Assembly: GCA_000238975.1 (NCBI GenBank)
Contig: CP002295.1
Location: 992,001-1,056,000, forward strand
Origin: Serratia symbiotica str. 'Cinara cedri'
Lineage (GTDB): Bacteria > Pseudomonadota > Gammaproteobacteria > Enterobacterales > Enterobacteriaceae
Reading direction: 5' to 3'
DNA: 64,000 bases
A program made the translations under genes and the position numbers. Below are positions 25,047 through 34,372 of the stretch, one piece after another (position 1 is the stretch's first letter; the number at the start of each line of letters is the position of its first letter). The notes under the pieces are model-generated. The model was not told the DNA's origin, searched no databases, and worked only from the letters and a program-made list of their open reading frames with translations.

Positions 25047-25589
25047 TTAAATAAGATCGTTTCGTGCAGCTTGCAAATATCGAAACATTGACCAAAAAGT
25101 TAATACTGCCGCAATATATAAAAAACTAAACGCTAGATACACTACATAACTATCAGGACGTAAAATTAACCACATTAATGATATCATTTGCATAATAGTC
25201 TTAACCTTGCCAATCCAGGATACCGCTACGCTGCTACGTTTCCCAATTTCAGCCATCCATTCTCTCAAAGATGAGATAATAATTTCACGAATAATCATGA
25301 TTGCTGATGGCAGAGTGACCCACAAATTATGGTAATAATCTACTACTAGAATGAGTGCTACTGTAATCATTACTTTATCTGCCACTGGATCAAGAAAAGC
25401 TCCAAAGCGAGTAGTTTGTTTCCAGCGCCTAGCTAAAAATCCGTCAATCCAATCAGTTAAAGCGGCAAAAATAAAAATAATATCGCAAAATATTGGGGCC
25501 CAAGTGAATGGCAGATAAAATGCCAGCACAAATAATGGTATTAGAACCATACGAGACAAAGTAAGCCACGTCGGTATATTCAATTGCAT
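25047..25589 (-). CDS. pgsA: CDP-diacylglycerol-glycerol-3-phosphate phosphatidyltransferase
   Basis: Integral inner-membrane enzyme that makes phosphatidylglycerol phosphate from CDP-diacylglycerol and glycerol-3-phosphate, the committed step to phosphatidylglycerol and cardiolipin. The 180-residue chain carries the CDP-alcohol phosphatidyltransferase signature DGx2ARx8Gx3Dx3D, seen as [13 protein letters not shown]...[10 protein letters not shown] at about residues 47-75. Several hydrophobic helices surround it. The frame opens with two ATGs (25592 and 25589); the second matches the E. coli start MQFNIPT. No strong Shine-Dalgarno is visible. It lies 53 bases downstream of uvrC, consistent with one transcript uvrC-pgsA-glyW. 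The phosphatase for the next step, pgpA, is also in this window. Confidence 0.95.
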   Translation of the reverse strand: MQLNIPTWLTLSRMVLIPLFVLAFYLPFTWAPIFCDIIFIFAALTDWIDGFLARRWKQTTRFGAFLDPVADKVMITVALILVVDYYHNLWVTLPSAIMIIREIIISSLREWMAEIGKRSSVAVSWIGKVKTIMQMISLMWLILRPDSYVVYLAFSFLYIAAVLTFWSMFRYLQAARNDLI

Positions 25590-25645
25590 CATGCTACAGT
25601 GTATCTGGCCGGAATGAGAATGAAAGGTATGTTGCTACATTATCA

Positions 25646-27478
25646 TCAGTGTTTCAATACCTTGTAAATCTTTTCAGCCAATACATGTGAAATACCAGGT
25701 ACTCTTGCGATTTCCTCAATACTGGCATGTAATAATGGCCTTAACCCGCCCATATACTTTAATAACAATTGTCGTCGTTTAGGGCCAATGCCCTCTATAA
25801 GCTCTAATGAGCTAGTATTTCTTACTTTTGCCCTGCGATGGCGATGCCCAATAATCGCATAGTTGTGTGCATCATTTCGGATTTTCTGAATCATATGTAA
25901 TGCCAGTGAATCCGATCGTAGTGATATACCTTTACCTTCTGGTACAAAAAATAAAGTTTCTACTCCAACCTTGCGATCATTACCTTTAGCTATACCAATT
26001 AATAAAGGCTTATTTTTATTCCAACTTAGATTTAATGAGCTCAATGCCTTAATTGCTGCACTTAACTGCGGTTTACCGCCATCTATAAATATAATATCTG
26101 GAATATTTTTCTCTTTGAGCACTTTACTGTATCGACGTTTTAGTGTTTGCGCTATAGCCGCATAGTCATCTCCTGGTGTAATACCAGTAATATTATAGCG
26201 CCTATATTCTGAGCGTAGTGGTCCGTTTTGACTAAAAACTACACAAGAACCTACGGTTTGTTCGCCCATAGTATGACTGATATCTAAACACTCCATTCGC
26301 TTAATTACAGGTATTTTTAGTAACTTAGCTAGCTCATCCAATCTTTGATTAAAAGTTGACTGCTGAGCCAACTTATTAGCTAAAGAAACTGCAGCATTCG
26401 TACGAGCCAGTGTTAAGTAACGTGCGCGATTACCGCATGGTTTAATCCAAATTTTAATCTTACGTCCTGTTATATTGCAAAGCAATGTGATTAGAAGTTT
26501 CTTCTGTGATAAATTAAAATCTAGTATAATTTCCGACGGAACTATACGTTCTTGGCTATTATGCAAGTAAAATTGACCAAAAAAAGTATGTGTAACTTCA
26601 TCTATGTCCGTATCACACGGTACCTCAGGAAAGTAACTGCGACTACCTAGTATATTACCCTGGCGAATAAACAACACATGCAGACAGACTATACCTTCAT
26701 TAAAAGCGATACTTATGACATCTACATCATGATTTATGCCAGACACAAACTGTCGTTCAGTTATGCTACGAACCGATTTGATCTGGTCACGAATTTTTGC
26801 TGCCTCTTCAAAATTTAACTGATTACTAGCCCTTTCCATACGGTTAATTAATTGACCCAACACTTGTTGATCCTTTCCAGATAGGAACAAGCGCACATAT
26901 TCTACCTGTTGCAAATATTCCTCATCACTTATAAATCCATCGACACAAGGGCCTAAGCAACGTTTAATTTGATATTGTAAACAGGGACGAGATCGATTAC
27001 GATATACACTATTTTCACATTGTCGAATTGGAAATATTTTTTGTAACAATATCAATGTTTCTCGCACAGCATGAAAATTAGGGAAAGGGCCAAAATATTC
27101 CCCTCTAATACGCTTAGTACCGCGATATATTGCTATCCGTGGATGGCGATCTGCACTAATAAAGATTAACGGATATGATTTATCATCTCGTAACAGAACA
27201 TTATATCTTGGCTGGTACTCTTTAATATAATTATGTTCTAATAACAATGCTTCTGTTTCAGAATGTGTTATAGTTATATCTATTTGTGTAATATTTTTAA
27301 CCAATATCTCGGTTTTACTGTTAATGATTTGTTGACGAAAGTAACTAGATAAACGTTTTTTTAAATTTTTTGCCTTCCCAACATATATAACTGTGTCAGT
27401 ATTATCATACATGCGATAGACACCAGTCTGACTAGTTAATGTTTGTAAGAAGCTTTTAGCATTGAAATAATCATTCAC
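25646..27478 (-). CDS. uvrC: Excinuclease ABC subunit C
   Basis: Dual-incision nuclease of UvrABC nucleotide excision repair. The 610 residues equal E. coli UvrC. Domains run in the normal order: GIY-YIG endonuclease at the N-terminus (TGVYRMY...[13 protein letters not shown], about 17-48), a cysteine-containing linker ([15 protein letters not shown]), the UVR UvrB-binding motif near 205-240, the RNase H-like endonuclease ([10 protein letters not shown] and IDGGKPQL) and C-terminal helix-hairpin-helix motifs ([18 protein letters not shown] and [13 protein letters not shown]). All parts look intact, so excision repair is retained at least here. In E. coli uvrY lies immediately upstream; here only its fossil tail remains. 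Confidence 0.97.
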   Translation of the reverse strand: MNDYFNAKSFLQTLTSQTGVYRMYDNTDTVIYVGKAKNLKKRLSSYFRQQIINSKTEILVKNITQIDITITHSETEALLLEHNYIKEYQPRYNVLLRDDKSYPLIFISADRHPRIAIYRGTKRIRGEYFGPFPNFHAVRETLILLQKIFPIRQCENSVYRNRSRPCLQYQIKRCLGPCVDGFISDEEYLQQVEYVRLFLSGKDQQVLGQLINRMERASNQLNFEEAAKIRDQIKSVRSITERQFVSGINHDVDVISIAFNEGIVCLHVLFIRQGNILGSRSYFPEVPCDTDIDEVTHTFFGQFYLHNSQERIVPSEIILDFNLSQKKLLITLLCNITGRKIKIWIKPCGNRARYLTLARTNAAVSLANKLAQQSTFNQRLDELAKLLKIPVIKRMECLDISHTMGEQTVGSCVVFSQNGPLRSEYRRYNITGITPGDDYAAIAQTLKRRYSKVLKEKNIPDIIFIDGGKPQLSAAIKALSSLNLSWNKNKPLLIGIAKGNDRKVGVETLFFVPEGKGISLRSDSLALHMIQKIRNDAHNYAIIGHRHRRAKVRNTSSLELIEGIGPKRRQLLLKYMGGLRPLLHASIEEIARVPGISHVLAEKIYKVLKH

Positions 27479-27508
27479 TACTTAATAATATCTCCACATT
27501 AAATAACA

Positions 27509-27640
27509 TGCGTTCTAGATATAAACACTTATTAGATCTTCACGACTTAAAGGTATAGTCTTTCTCAGTATCTAAGTGAACATTATATACCTATAAAACT
27601 TAACATACATTTTGCAAGTTCATTTCATAAAATACTTATT
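27509..27640 (-). pseudogene. uvrY: uvrY remnant (response regulator C-terminus)
   Basis: Immediately upstream of uvrC the minus strand reads KMYVKFYRYIMFT*ILRK and, in the same frame, ends LISVYI*NA. From memory the UvrY HTH end reads KTVNSYRYRMFSKLNI, then HLAIRHGLLNA. YRYxMF at one end and NA at the other lie 30 positions apart in both, without a gap. UvrY is the BarA-partner regulator that activates CsrB/CsrC. Internal stops, and the lack of a readable receiver domain, show it is dead. The strand and position match E. coli uvrY-uvrC. Confidence 0.63.
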
Positions 27641-29366
27641 AAGCAATGCAAATGCCAAGATACTGAGCTAAATATAGCACCATATTTAGCTTTAGCTAAC
27701 CCTAGAATGCTTACTTGTGTATAAGTCAATAACTACAGTGTTCATTCAAATCTAAAAATAAAGAAATCATTCCTAAATATAATAGCTGTTCTTAAGTATA
27801 TTAAAGAACATCTTTATTAATCCATTTAGCTTAACACTGATCACTGATGTCCATGATATTAATACTACTATCAAATAAGTGGACGCCAAGCAATTACCAC
27901 TGCCTTGGTTTTACGCCTATACATATCTAACTTTTCTTAACTATAATATTAGTAACTAGCAAGCCGCAACAAGCAATGAAATGAGAACTTAATATCAACT
28001 TCGCAAACATATAAATACACTAGTAGCGCACTTAGCAATTCAGAATTAAGTTACTAAATTAGCTCTCATATTTACATATAGCATATAGCAACATATAACA
28101 TATAACATATAACATATAACATATAACATATACCTAATTATACTATTAATATTTTACTTATACATTACTTTATACTTAAGTAATTACATATATATATTAT
28201 CTCATGAATCCTAATAAATATTATATTACTCTACTTAGTCCATAGGAAGTAGAAATTATACTCATCTTTACAGTATTATTGACTCAAGTTTTTAGTTTGC
28301 TACGCAGTAGAAACAAATTTTGTTATCTATTAAATATAGATGATAAACGTATATTTTTACATTCATTATTTCTATAATGACTACTCAGTATATAAAATAT
28401 ATCACTATTAAAATAATAAATTCAGTTTTTAATAAAAGACAGAATATGCATGGGTACTATATTACTTTAGTTAAGTTAAAATATTATAAATACTTTAGGT
28501 TGCTCATTATATAGCACAAATATTTACCTATTCTAAATCTTAACTAAGTATACCTGTTAGAATTTTTTATCATTTTTCTCGCTATAAACAAAGGAGTAAT
28601 GCACACTAGTTATACTTTATGCATAACACTTGTTTGTTTATATCAAAAAATTACTCTCAAAGTATAAAATATTATAAATTTATATATAAAAATATAATTA
28701 CCTTAACAGAATAAACTACTTCCTAGATTTTTCACTAAGTATAATGCACGCATAATTTTACACTCTATCAATAAGTATTCTTGAATATTTATCAATAATA
28801 AAATTACTTTACACTTATATCATCATATAAGTCATATCCTATAAAAAATAGGAAATTATTTATATGAAACATTTTTATTATATTTTAATTTAAAGTAAAT
28901 ATTTTTTAAATTTACAATGTATTAAAATTATATATAAAGTATAATATAATATTTATTAATTTTTATCATATTTCATATCTCATTGAGAAACTGCCTCTAA
29001 TTATTATAATCTAACTCTATAGATAAAATAAATTTATAGGTAATATTTTTGCTGCATATATTAAACTAGCTAATAAGCCATTACATCGTCTATTAATTCG
29101 GTGATTTACTAAAATCACAAATAGTTTCTATTATCATCATGATGACAAAAACATATTTCAAACTTTAATAATTATTTATTACTACCATCTGTCCTACTCA
29201 TTTCTAACGTACTATCTCAATATATTATATGATACCTATCGGGTTAATTAAGTCTTACTATGATACAGAATAAAAAATAATCACTTAAACTAATAATTAT
29301 AATTCATCAAATACTACAATCATCATATAAAAAAACTAAACTTTAATAATATTTAAATTATAGTTT
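27641..29366. other. 1.7 kb decayed region between uvrY relic and tRNA-Ser
   Basis: No intact gene or RNA. The left end probably holds the rest of uvrY. A six-unit 7-bp microsatellite lies at 28091-28132. The right part is among the most AT-rich of the window. Confidence 0.5.
28091..28132. repeat. 7-bp microsatellite (ACATATA)6
   Basis: Six perfect head-to-tail copies of ACATATA in gene-free DNA. Perfect arrays of this length are prone to slippage and may vary between cells. Confidence 0.9.
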
Positions 29367-29454
29367 TGGCGGAAGGACAGAGATTCGAACTCTGGGAGCT
29401 ATTACACTCGACGGTTTTCAAGACCGCTGCCTTAAACCACTCAGCCATCCTTCC
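29367..29454 (-). tRNA. serT: tRNA-Ser (anticodon UGA)
   Basis: An 88-base class II tRNA on the minus strand. The acceptor GGAAGGA pairs with TCCTTCC, with discriminator G and encoded CCA. The D arm is GGCTGAGTGGTTTAAGGC, and the anticodon arm GCGGTCTTGAAAACCGT has anticodon TGA. A long variable arm (GAGTGTAATAGCTCC) and T arm CAGAGTTCGAATCTCTG complete it. It reads UCA, and by wobble other UCN codons. It corresponds to E. coli serT by anticodon; the neighbourhood differs. Confidence 0.96.
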
Positions 29455-30358
29455 AATAGGAATAAATATTAATGGTACTATCATTAAATGTCTATCATCT
29501 TAATGTAAAATATCACTAAAATGTATTTAATTAACATAAAGACAGTAATAGATCAAAAAATAGCCAAATAAATTAAAAATATTTTAATTAATATTACTAT
29601 CCTTTTATTATGTTCCTTCAATAATAATTCAATCTATCAGGCTAGGGATAAGGCTATACATTAAATAAATGTACTAATAGCTACTAATAATACTACAGAT
29701 AAAATTTTAATAATTATTATTAAACTCAGAACCTATTAGGTATAGATATTTTTCTTAATATCATTACAAAATATCTTTCAAGTTGATATACTAATAGTAT
29801 TATGTCCAGCACAGTAATGAAGATACTACCATCTTATTAATATCTATATTAATAATATTACAAATATCAATAATAATGTATTCATTGATCCAAACAAAGC
29901 ATTCATATATACGTATATAGACTAATACCTAAAATAATTTACTTAAATTACTTGGGATATTATGCAAACTAATTAATTTAGTAAGAACTTTTTAAAAAAT
30001 GTAACGATATATCAGGGTAATGATACAATTAATAATTGTAAGTAGCAAAAATTATCAACACCTATGCTTAGTGCGGTAATCTATGCAAAAGATTGAGATA
30101 AATTGATATTATCTTTTAACTAATCAAAAGGCTATTTATATAGCTATAGCGCCGTATATAAACATAATCTTTAACAATTGCAGCATAAATACAATACCAG
30201 TAAAAGATAAAATACCTAACATTAAAATGCTCAACCTTGATATTAATGATAAATAAAAGTTTTAACGCACCTATTATTATAGTCTCCAGTATTAATCTCC
30301 ACAGTATCAATATAATATATTATACCTCTCTTGTATATTCCAAATTTAAACCATGTAG
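29455..30358. other. AT-rich gap between tRNA-Ser and gyrA
   Basis: No gene recognised. Two small frames at the right end (30116-30310 minus; 30237-30521 plus) have no motif, and the plus one is a shadow of gyrA. No GC-rich terminator follows gyrA. Confidence 0.5.
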
Positions 30359-32899
30359 TTATTCGTCCTCCACTGAATCAGCTACGCGCTGCAGACCAAC
30401 AACATTCTCTTCTTCCACCGTCCGGATCAACCTTACACCCTGGGTATTACGTCCTACTAAACTAACCTCTGACACTCTTGTACGCACTAATGTACCCGCA
30501 TCAGTAATCATCATAATCTGATCAATATTTTCTACTTGCACAGCACCAACTACTTGTCCATTACGCTCACTTACTTTAATAGAAATCACTCCTTGAGTAG
30601 CTCGTGATTTAGTCGGATATGCGGTAATTGCGGTACGCTTACCAAAACCATTCTGAGTCACAGTTAAGATATCACCTGAAGCACGAGGAACAATTAATGA
30701 GATAACACTATCACCTATACCTAAATTGATACCACGTACACCAATAGCAGTCCGTCCCATAGAACGCACTTGATTTTCAGGAAAACGCACTACTTTTCCA
30801 CTAGTAGAAAACAGCATCACCTCATTATTACCATCAGTTAAATCTACCCCAATAAGTTTGTCACCTGCATTGAGATGCACAGCAATAATACCAGCGCTAC
30901 GCGGACGACTAAAATCAGTTAATGCAGTTTTTTTCACAGTGCCACGTGCTGTAGCCATAAACACATAGCGCCCTTTTTCATAATTATCTACCGGTAATAT
31001 GGCAGTAATACGCTCATTCATTTCTAGGGGCAATAAATTTACTATTGGACGACCACGTGCAGCGCAGCTAACTTCAGGCAGTTGATATACCTTCATCCAA
31101 TACAACCGCCCAAGACTAGAGAAACAGAGAATAGTATCATGAGTATTAACTACCAGCAGACGATCGATAAAATCTTCTTTCTTTATGCGCGCAGCAGAAC
31201 GTCCTTTACCACCACGACGTTGAACTTCATAGCTAGATAGGGACTGGTATTTAACATAACCTTGATATGATAATGTGACTACCACCTTTTCTTGGTTAAT
31301 TAAATCTTCAATATTAATATCTGACATATTATCAGTTATTTCAGTGAGACGTTTATCACTGTACTGGTTTTTGATCGCAATCAATTCTTCACATATTACG
31401 TTCATAAGACGATCTGGGTTTTCTAGAATAGAAATCAGCTCAGTAATGACGTGAAGCAACTCTTTATATTCATTAAGCAACTTTTCATGCTCTAAGCAAG
31501 TCAATTTTTGCAGACGCATTTCCAAAATAGCTGAGGCCTGTTGCATTGTTAGATGATATCTGCCATCACAGATACCAAATTTTGCCTCCAACAACTCCGG
31601 ACGAGCCGCATCACTACCGATACGCTCTAATATCGTACTCACGGCACCCAGCTCCCAACCCTGGCCTACTAATGCAGCCTTAGCCTCTACCAAAGTTGGT
31701 GCAAGGCGAATTAAATCAATAATTGAATTAATATTAACCAATGCAATAGCCAATGCCTCTAAAATATGAGCGCGTTCACGAGCTTTACGTAGTTCAAAAA
31801 TAGTACGACGTGTGACTACCTCACGACGATGTTGGACAAAAGATAGCAGGATCTCTTTTAGATTTAGTAATTTTGGCTGATCCTGGTGCAGAGCTACCAT
31901 ATTAATACCAAAAGTAACCTGCAACTGAGTTAACGTATATAGATTATTTAATACCACATCACCTACTGCATCACGTTTTACTTCAATTATAATACGCATA
32001 CCATCTTTATCAGATTCGTCGCGCAAAGCACTAATGCCCTCTACGCGCTTTTCTTTTACTAGCTCAGCAATCTTTTCAATCAAACGAGCCTTATTAACCT
32101 GATATGGTATCTCACCAACAACAATAGTTTCACGCCTAGTTTTAGCATCCGTCTCTACTTTTGCACGAGCACGCAAATAAATCTTACCACGCCCAGTACG
32201 ATAAGCCTCTTCAATGCCGCGACGACCATTAATAATTGCTGCAGTAGGAAAATCAGGGCCTGGGATATGTTCCATCAAACCCTCAATACTAATATGTTCA
32301 TTATTAATATAAGCTAGACAGCCATTAATTATTTCTGACAGATTATGCGGTGGAATATTGGTAGCCATGCCTACAGCAATGCCCGATGCCCCATTAATTA
32401 ATAGATTAGGGATTCTTGCTGGCATAATAGATGGAATCTGTTCGCTCCCATCGTAGTTAGGCATAAAATTAACTGTTTCTTTTTCTAGATCTACTAATAT
32501 CTCGTGAGCAATCCTGGACATACGGACTTCGGTATAACGCATTGCCGCAGCAGAGTCGCCATCAACGGAACCAAAATTACCCTGGCCATCTATTAGCATA
32601 TAACGTAATGAAAATGACTGAGCCATACGCACAATCGTATCATAAACTGCAGTATCGCCGTGTGGATGATACTTCCCAATCACATCTCCGACGATACGAG
32701 CTGATTTTTTGTATGGTTTATTCCAGTCATTACCGAGTATACTCATCGCGTATAGTACGCGACGGTGAACTGGTTTTAACCCATCACGAACATCTGGCAG
32801 TGCACGTCCAACAATAACGGACATTGCATAGTCCAGATACGAATTTTTTAGCTCTTCCTCAATATTTACCGGTGTAATGTTTCTGGCAAGGTCGCTCAT
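30359..32899 (-). CDS. gyrA: DNA gyrase subunit A
   Basis: Catalytic subunit of the type IIA topoisomerase that introduces negative supercoils (A2B2 with GyrB). The breakage-reunion domain carries the catalytic tyrosine at 122 in AAAMRYTE. The quinolone-determining region reads [12 protein letters not shown], with Thr at 83 where E. coli has Ser, and Asp at 87. The GyrA box QRRGGKG opens the C-terminal DNA-wrapping pinwheel. The protein has 846 residues against 875 in E. coli; the difference is loss of most of the acidic C-terminal tail, which here ends VADSVEDE. A threefold imperfect tandem repeat lies just upstream at 32948-33008. In E. coli ubiG is divergent from gyrA; here it is a fossil. 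Confidence 0.97.
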   Translation of the reverse strand: MSDLARNITPVNIEEELKNSYLDYAMSVIVGRALPDVRDGLKPVHRRVLYAMSILGNDWNKPYKKSARIVGDVIGKYHPHGDTAVYDTIVRMAQSFSLRYMLIDGQGNFGSVDGDSAAAMRYTEVRMSRIAHEILVDLEKETVNFMPNYDGSEQIPSIMPARIPNLLINGASGIAVGMATNIPPHNLSEIINGCLAYINNEHISIEGLMEHIPGPDFPTAAIINGRRGIEEAYRTGRGKIYLRARAKVETDAKTRRETIVVGEIPYQVNKARLIEKIAELVKEKRVEGISALRDESDKDGMRIIIEVKRDAVGDVVLNNLYTLTQLQVTFGINMVALHQDQPKLLNLKEILLSFVQHRREVVTRRTIFELRKARERAHILEALAIALVNINSIIDLIRLAPTLVEAKAALVGQGWELGAVSTILERIGSDAARPELLEAKFGICDGRYHLTMQQASAILEMRLQKLTCLEHEKLLNEYKELLHVITELISILENPDRLMNVICEELIAIKNQYSDKRLTEITDNMSDINIEDLINQEKVVVTLSYQGYVKYQSLSSYEVQRRGGKGRSAARIKKEDFIDRLLVVNTHDTILCFSSLGRLYWMKVYQLPEVSCAARGRPIVNLLPLEMNERITAILPVDNYEKGRYVFMATARGTVKKTALTDFSRPRSAGIIAVHLNAGDKLIGVDLTDGNNEVMLFSTSGKVVRFPENQVRSMGRTAIGVRGINLGIGDSVISLIVPRASGDILTVTQNGFGKRTAITAYPTKSRATQGVISIKVSERNGQVVGAVQVENIDQIMMITDAGTLVRTRVSEVSLVGRNTQGVRLIRTVEEENVVGLQRVADSVEDE

Positions 32900-33368
32900 G
32901 GAGCTACTATCCCTCTACTAATGATTCATCTGTTAACTACTATTAGTTAGTAACAAGGACATATAATAGTAACAAAGATATATAATTTAGTAACAAATAT
33001 ATATAATTATATCATAAAGCATACTTCATAAAAAAATAATCCGAAGGTTTATTGCGAATCACATATTTACTGGCACAGTAAAAGCTGTGCTATTATATCT
33101 ATCTTACCCCTAATAAATATTAATCAATAAATTATCCGCTATTATCAAATTCACAACAAAACATTAAAAACTAATCAAGGGTTTAATGAATCTTGATTTA
33201 TCAAGCCTTGAAATGAGGTTCAAAATATTTTTATGTAAAATAGGTAAATAATCAGAATAACGGAAAAATACAGCGTCATTACACAAGAACATATATCATA
33301 ACTGTAACGCAACTCAAAAATAGTAGATAGACATCATGCATATAAAGTCATATAACTAGACACAACAA
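32900..33368. other. gyrA upstream region
   Basis: Contains the gyrA 5' region with a triplicated ~21-bp repeat (32948-33008), then AT-rich DNA up to the first readable ubiG codons. No promoter could be assigned with confidence. Confidence 0.4.
32948..33008. repeat. Imperfect 19-21 bp repeat in three copies upstream of gyrA
   Basis: Three tandem units begin TAGTAACAA at 32948, 32967 and 32988. They continue GGACATATAA, AGATATATAATT and ATATATATAATT respectively. The array lies 49-109 bases upstream of the gyrA start codon and could affect promoter spacing. Confidence 0.75.
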
Positions 33369-33528
33369 CATAATGAGACAATCAAATTTAAGGTAACCCG
33401 GCGACTTAATTGGTGAGTTCAAACTACTGCACTGTGTAAATTTATTACACTTAAATGATATTATGTAGCATACATGCTTAGAAAGAGATATTGACATGAC
33501 TTATACACAAGAAACAATAAAACCTATT

Positions 33529-33570
33529 TAGAAGCTAATATACAGCACCTAGAAGCTAATATACAGCACC
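33529..33570. repeat. 21-bp perfect tandem duplication inside the ubiG fossil
   Basis: TAGAAGCTAATATACAGCACC is repeated twice head to tail with no mismatch. It sits in the middle of the ubiG relic, where the intact gene has no such repeat, so it arose after inactivation. Confidence 0.9.
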
Positions 33571-33590
33571 ATAAATAAAATAGTGACTTA

Positions 33591-33637
33591 ATATAAGATA
33601 GTTACTTATCTTATATATAGATCTTGACACAAGATCT
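33591..33637. repeat. Two adjacent hairpins
   Basis: ATATAAGATA/TATCTTATAT (33591-33600 and 33607-33616, 6-base loop) is followed at once by AGATCTTG/CAAGATCT (33619-33626 and 33630-33637, loop ACA). Neither is followed by a T tract. They lie within the ubiG fossil. Confidence 0.6.
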
Positions 33638-33851
33638 CATCTAACCTTAGTATTAGTAGTATATGACTGTGCTCGTATCATAAAATCGAGGAAAAACGTA
33701 TTCTTCCGAATAACGATTGTCGACAAAAATATATACTAAAAGTAAAATATTTTTAGACATATATCACTACCTATAAAATATTTATTTACACTTCTAAGTA
33801 TATTAGGCAAGTTCAAAGTACGCCATGATGCATACAAGAACATATCATTAG

Positions 33852-34261
33852 CATAAATTGATAATATATTTAATGATCATTTTAAACTTCACTATAATTT
33901 GAACTTAGCTAATATATGTAATATTACTTAGCTATAATATGTAATATTGATGTAAATTATATCACCTACACAGAGCGCTAAAGTTAGCTATCTCTGACAA
34001 TTATTAAAGTATCTAGTAGTTTTCATTATAGATCTATCCTGCTATAGATTTATCCTATAAAATAAAGATATTTTAACATTAAATAAAAACGTCTGATATT
34101 TATATTTTTTAAAAAATATCCCAGCAGACAAACCGCTAAACCTAGCTACAATGCACATTCGTAATTAAAACATATTTTCATCTCACAATATCCATAAACT
34201 TCTTTACTTGCAAACACTATACTTAACTACTATCGTGTTCATTAACCGATAAGTATAACCT
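33852..34261. other. Gap between ubiG remnant and nrdA control region
   Basis: About 400 AT-rich bases with no gene. It contains partial repeats of a TAGCTA(A)TATATGTAATATT motif near 33906-33955. Confidence 0.4.
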
Positions 34262-34310
34262 ATACTATAATTATAGTATTTACACTAAGTTATTTACACT
34301 AAACATAGTG
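34262..34310 (+). promoter_or_regulatory. Two NrdR-box-like palindromes upstream of nrdA
   Basis: ATACTATAATTATAGTAT (34262-34279) is a perfect palindrome. CACTAAACATAGTG (34297-34310) has inverted CACTA/TAGTG arms. Their centres are 33 bp apart, close to three helical turns. From memory the NrdR box is acaCwAtATaTwGtgt, and boxes occur in pairs about three turns apart before ribonucleotide reductase operons. Both resemble it (CTATAAT-like and ACACTA...TAGTG halves). The assignment is by pattern only. The nrdR gene at its usual site before ribD is a fossil. Confidence 0.45.
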
Positions 34311-34372
34311 ACTACACTACTCTTTATTAGCATTGCTATTTAGGGGTTCCCTCAAGACAGGTAATACACCAA

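Larger units (their letters stand above)
33369..33851 (+). pseudogene. ubiG: ubiG remnant (ubiquinone O-methyltransferase)
   Basis: Segments matching UbiG, as I remember it, follow in order. They are HNETIKFKVTRR at 33369 (HEEIAKFEAVASRWW); GDLIGEFKLLHCVNLLHL at 33400 (DLEGEFKPLHRINPLRL); MTYTQETI near 33500 (VDYVQETV); VVYDCARIIKSRKNVFF near 33660 (SVVRACAQLVKPGGDVFF); and MMHTRTYH-stop ending at 33851 (YMLHTQNK-stop). The SAM-binding motif DVGCGGG is deleted, and stops and frame changes break it. Start, end, strand and position (divergent from gyrA, upstream of nrdA) all match E. coli. UbiG performs both O-methylations in ubiquinone biosynthesis. A perfect 21-bp tandem duplication (33529-33570) and two hairpins (33591-33637) are embedded within it. 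Confidence 0.82.

Noticed and set aside
28091-28132. CRISPR-like array
   Set aside because: Units are 7 bp, contiguous and without spacers, so it is a microsatellite; no cas genes are present.
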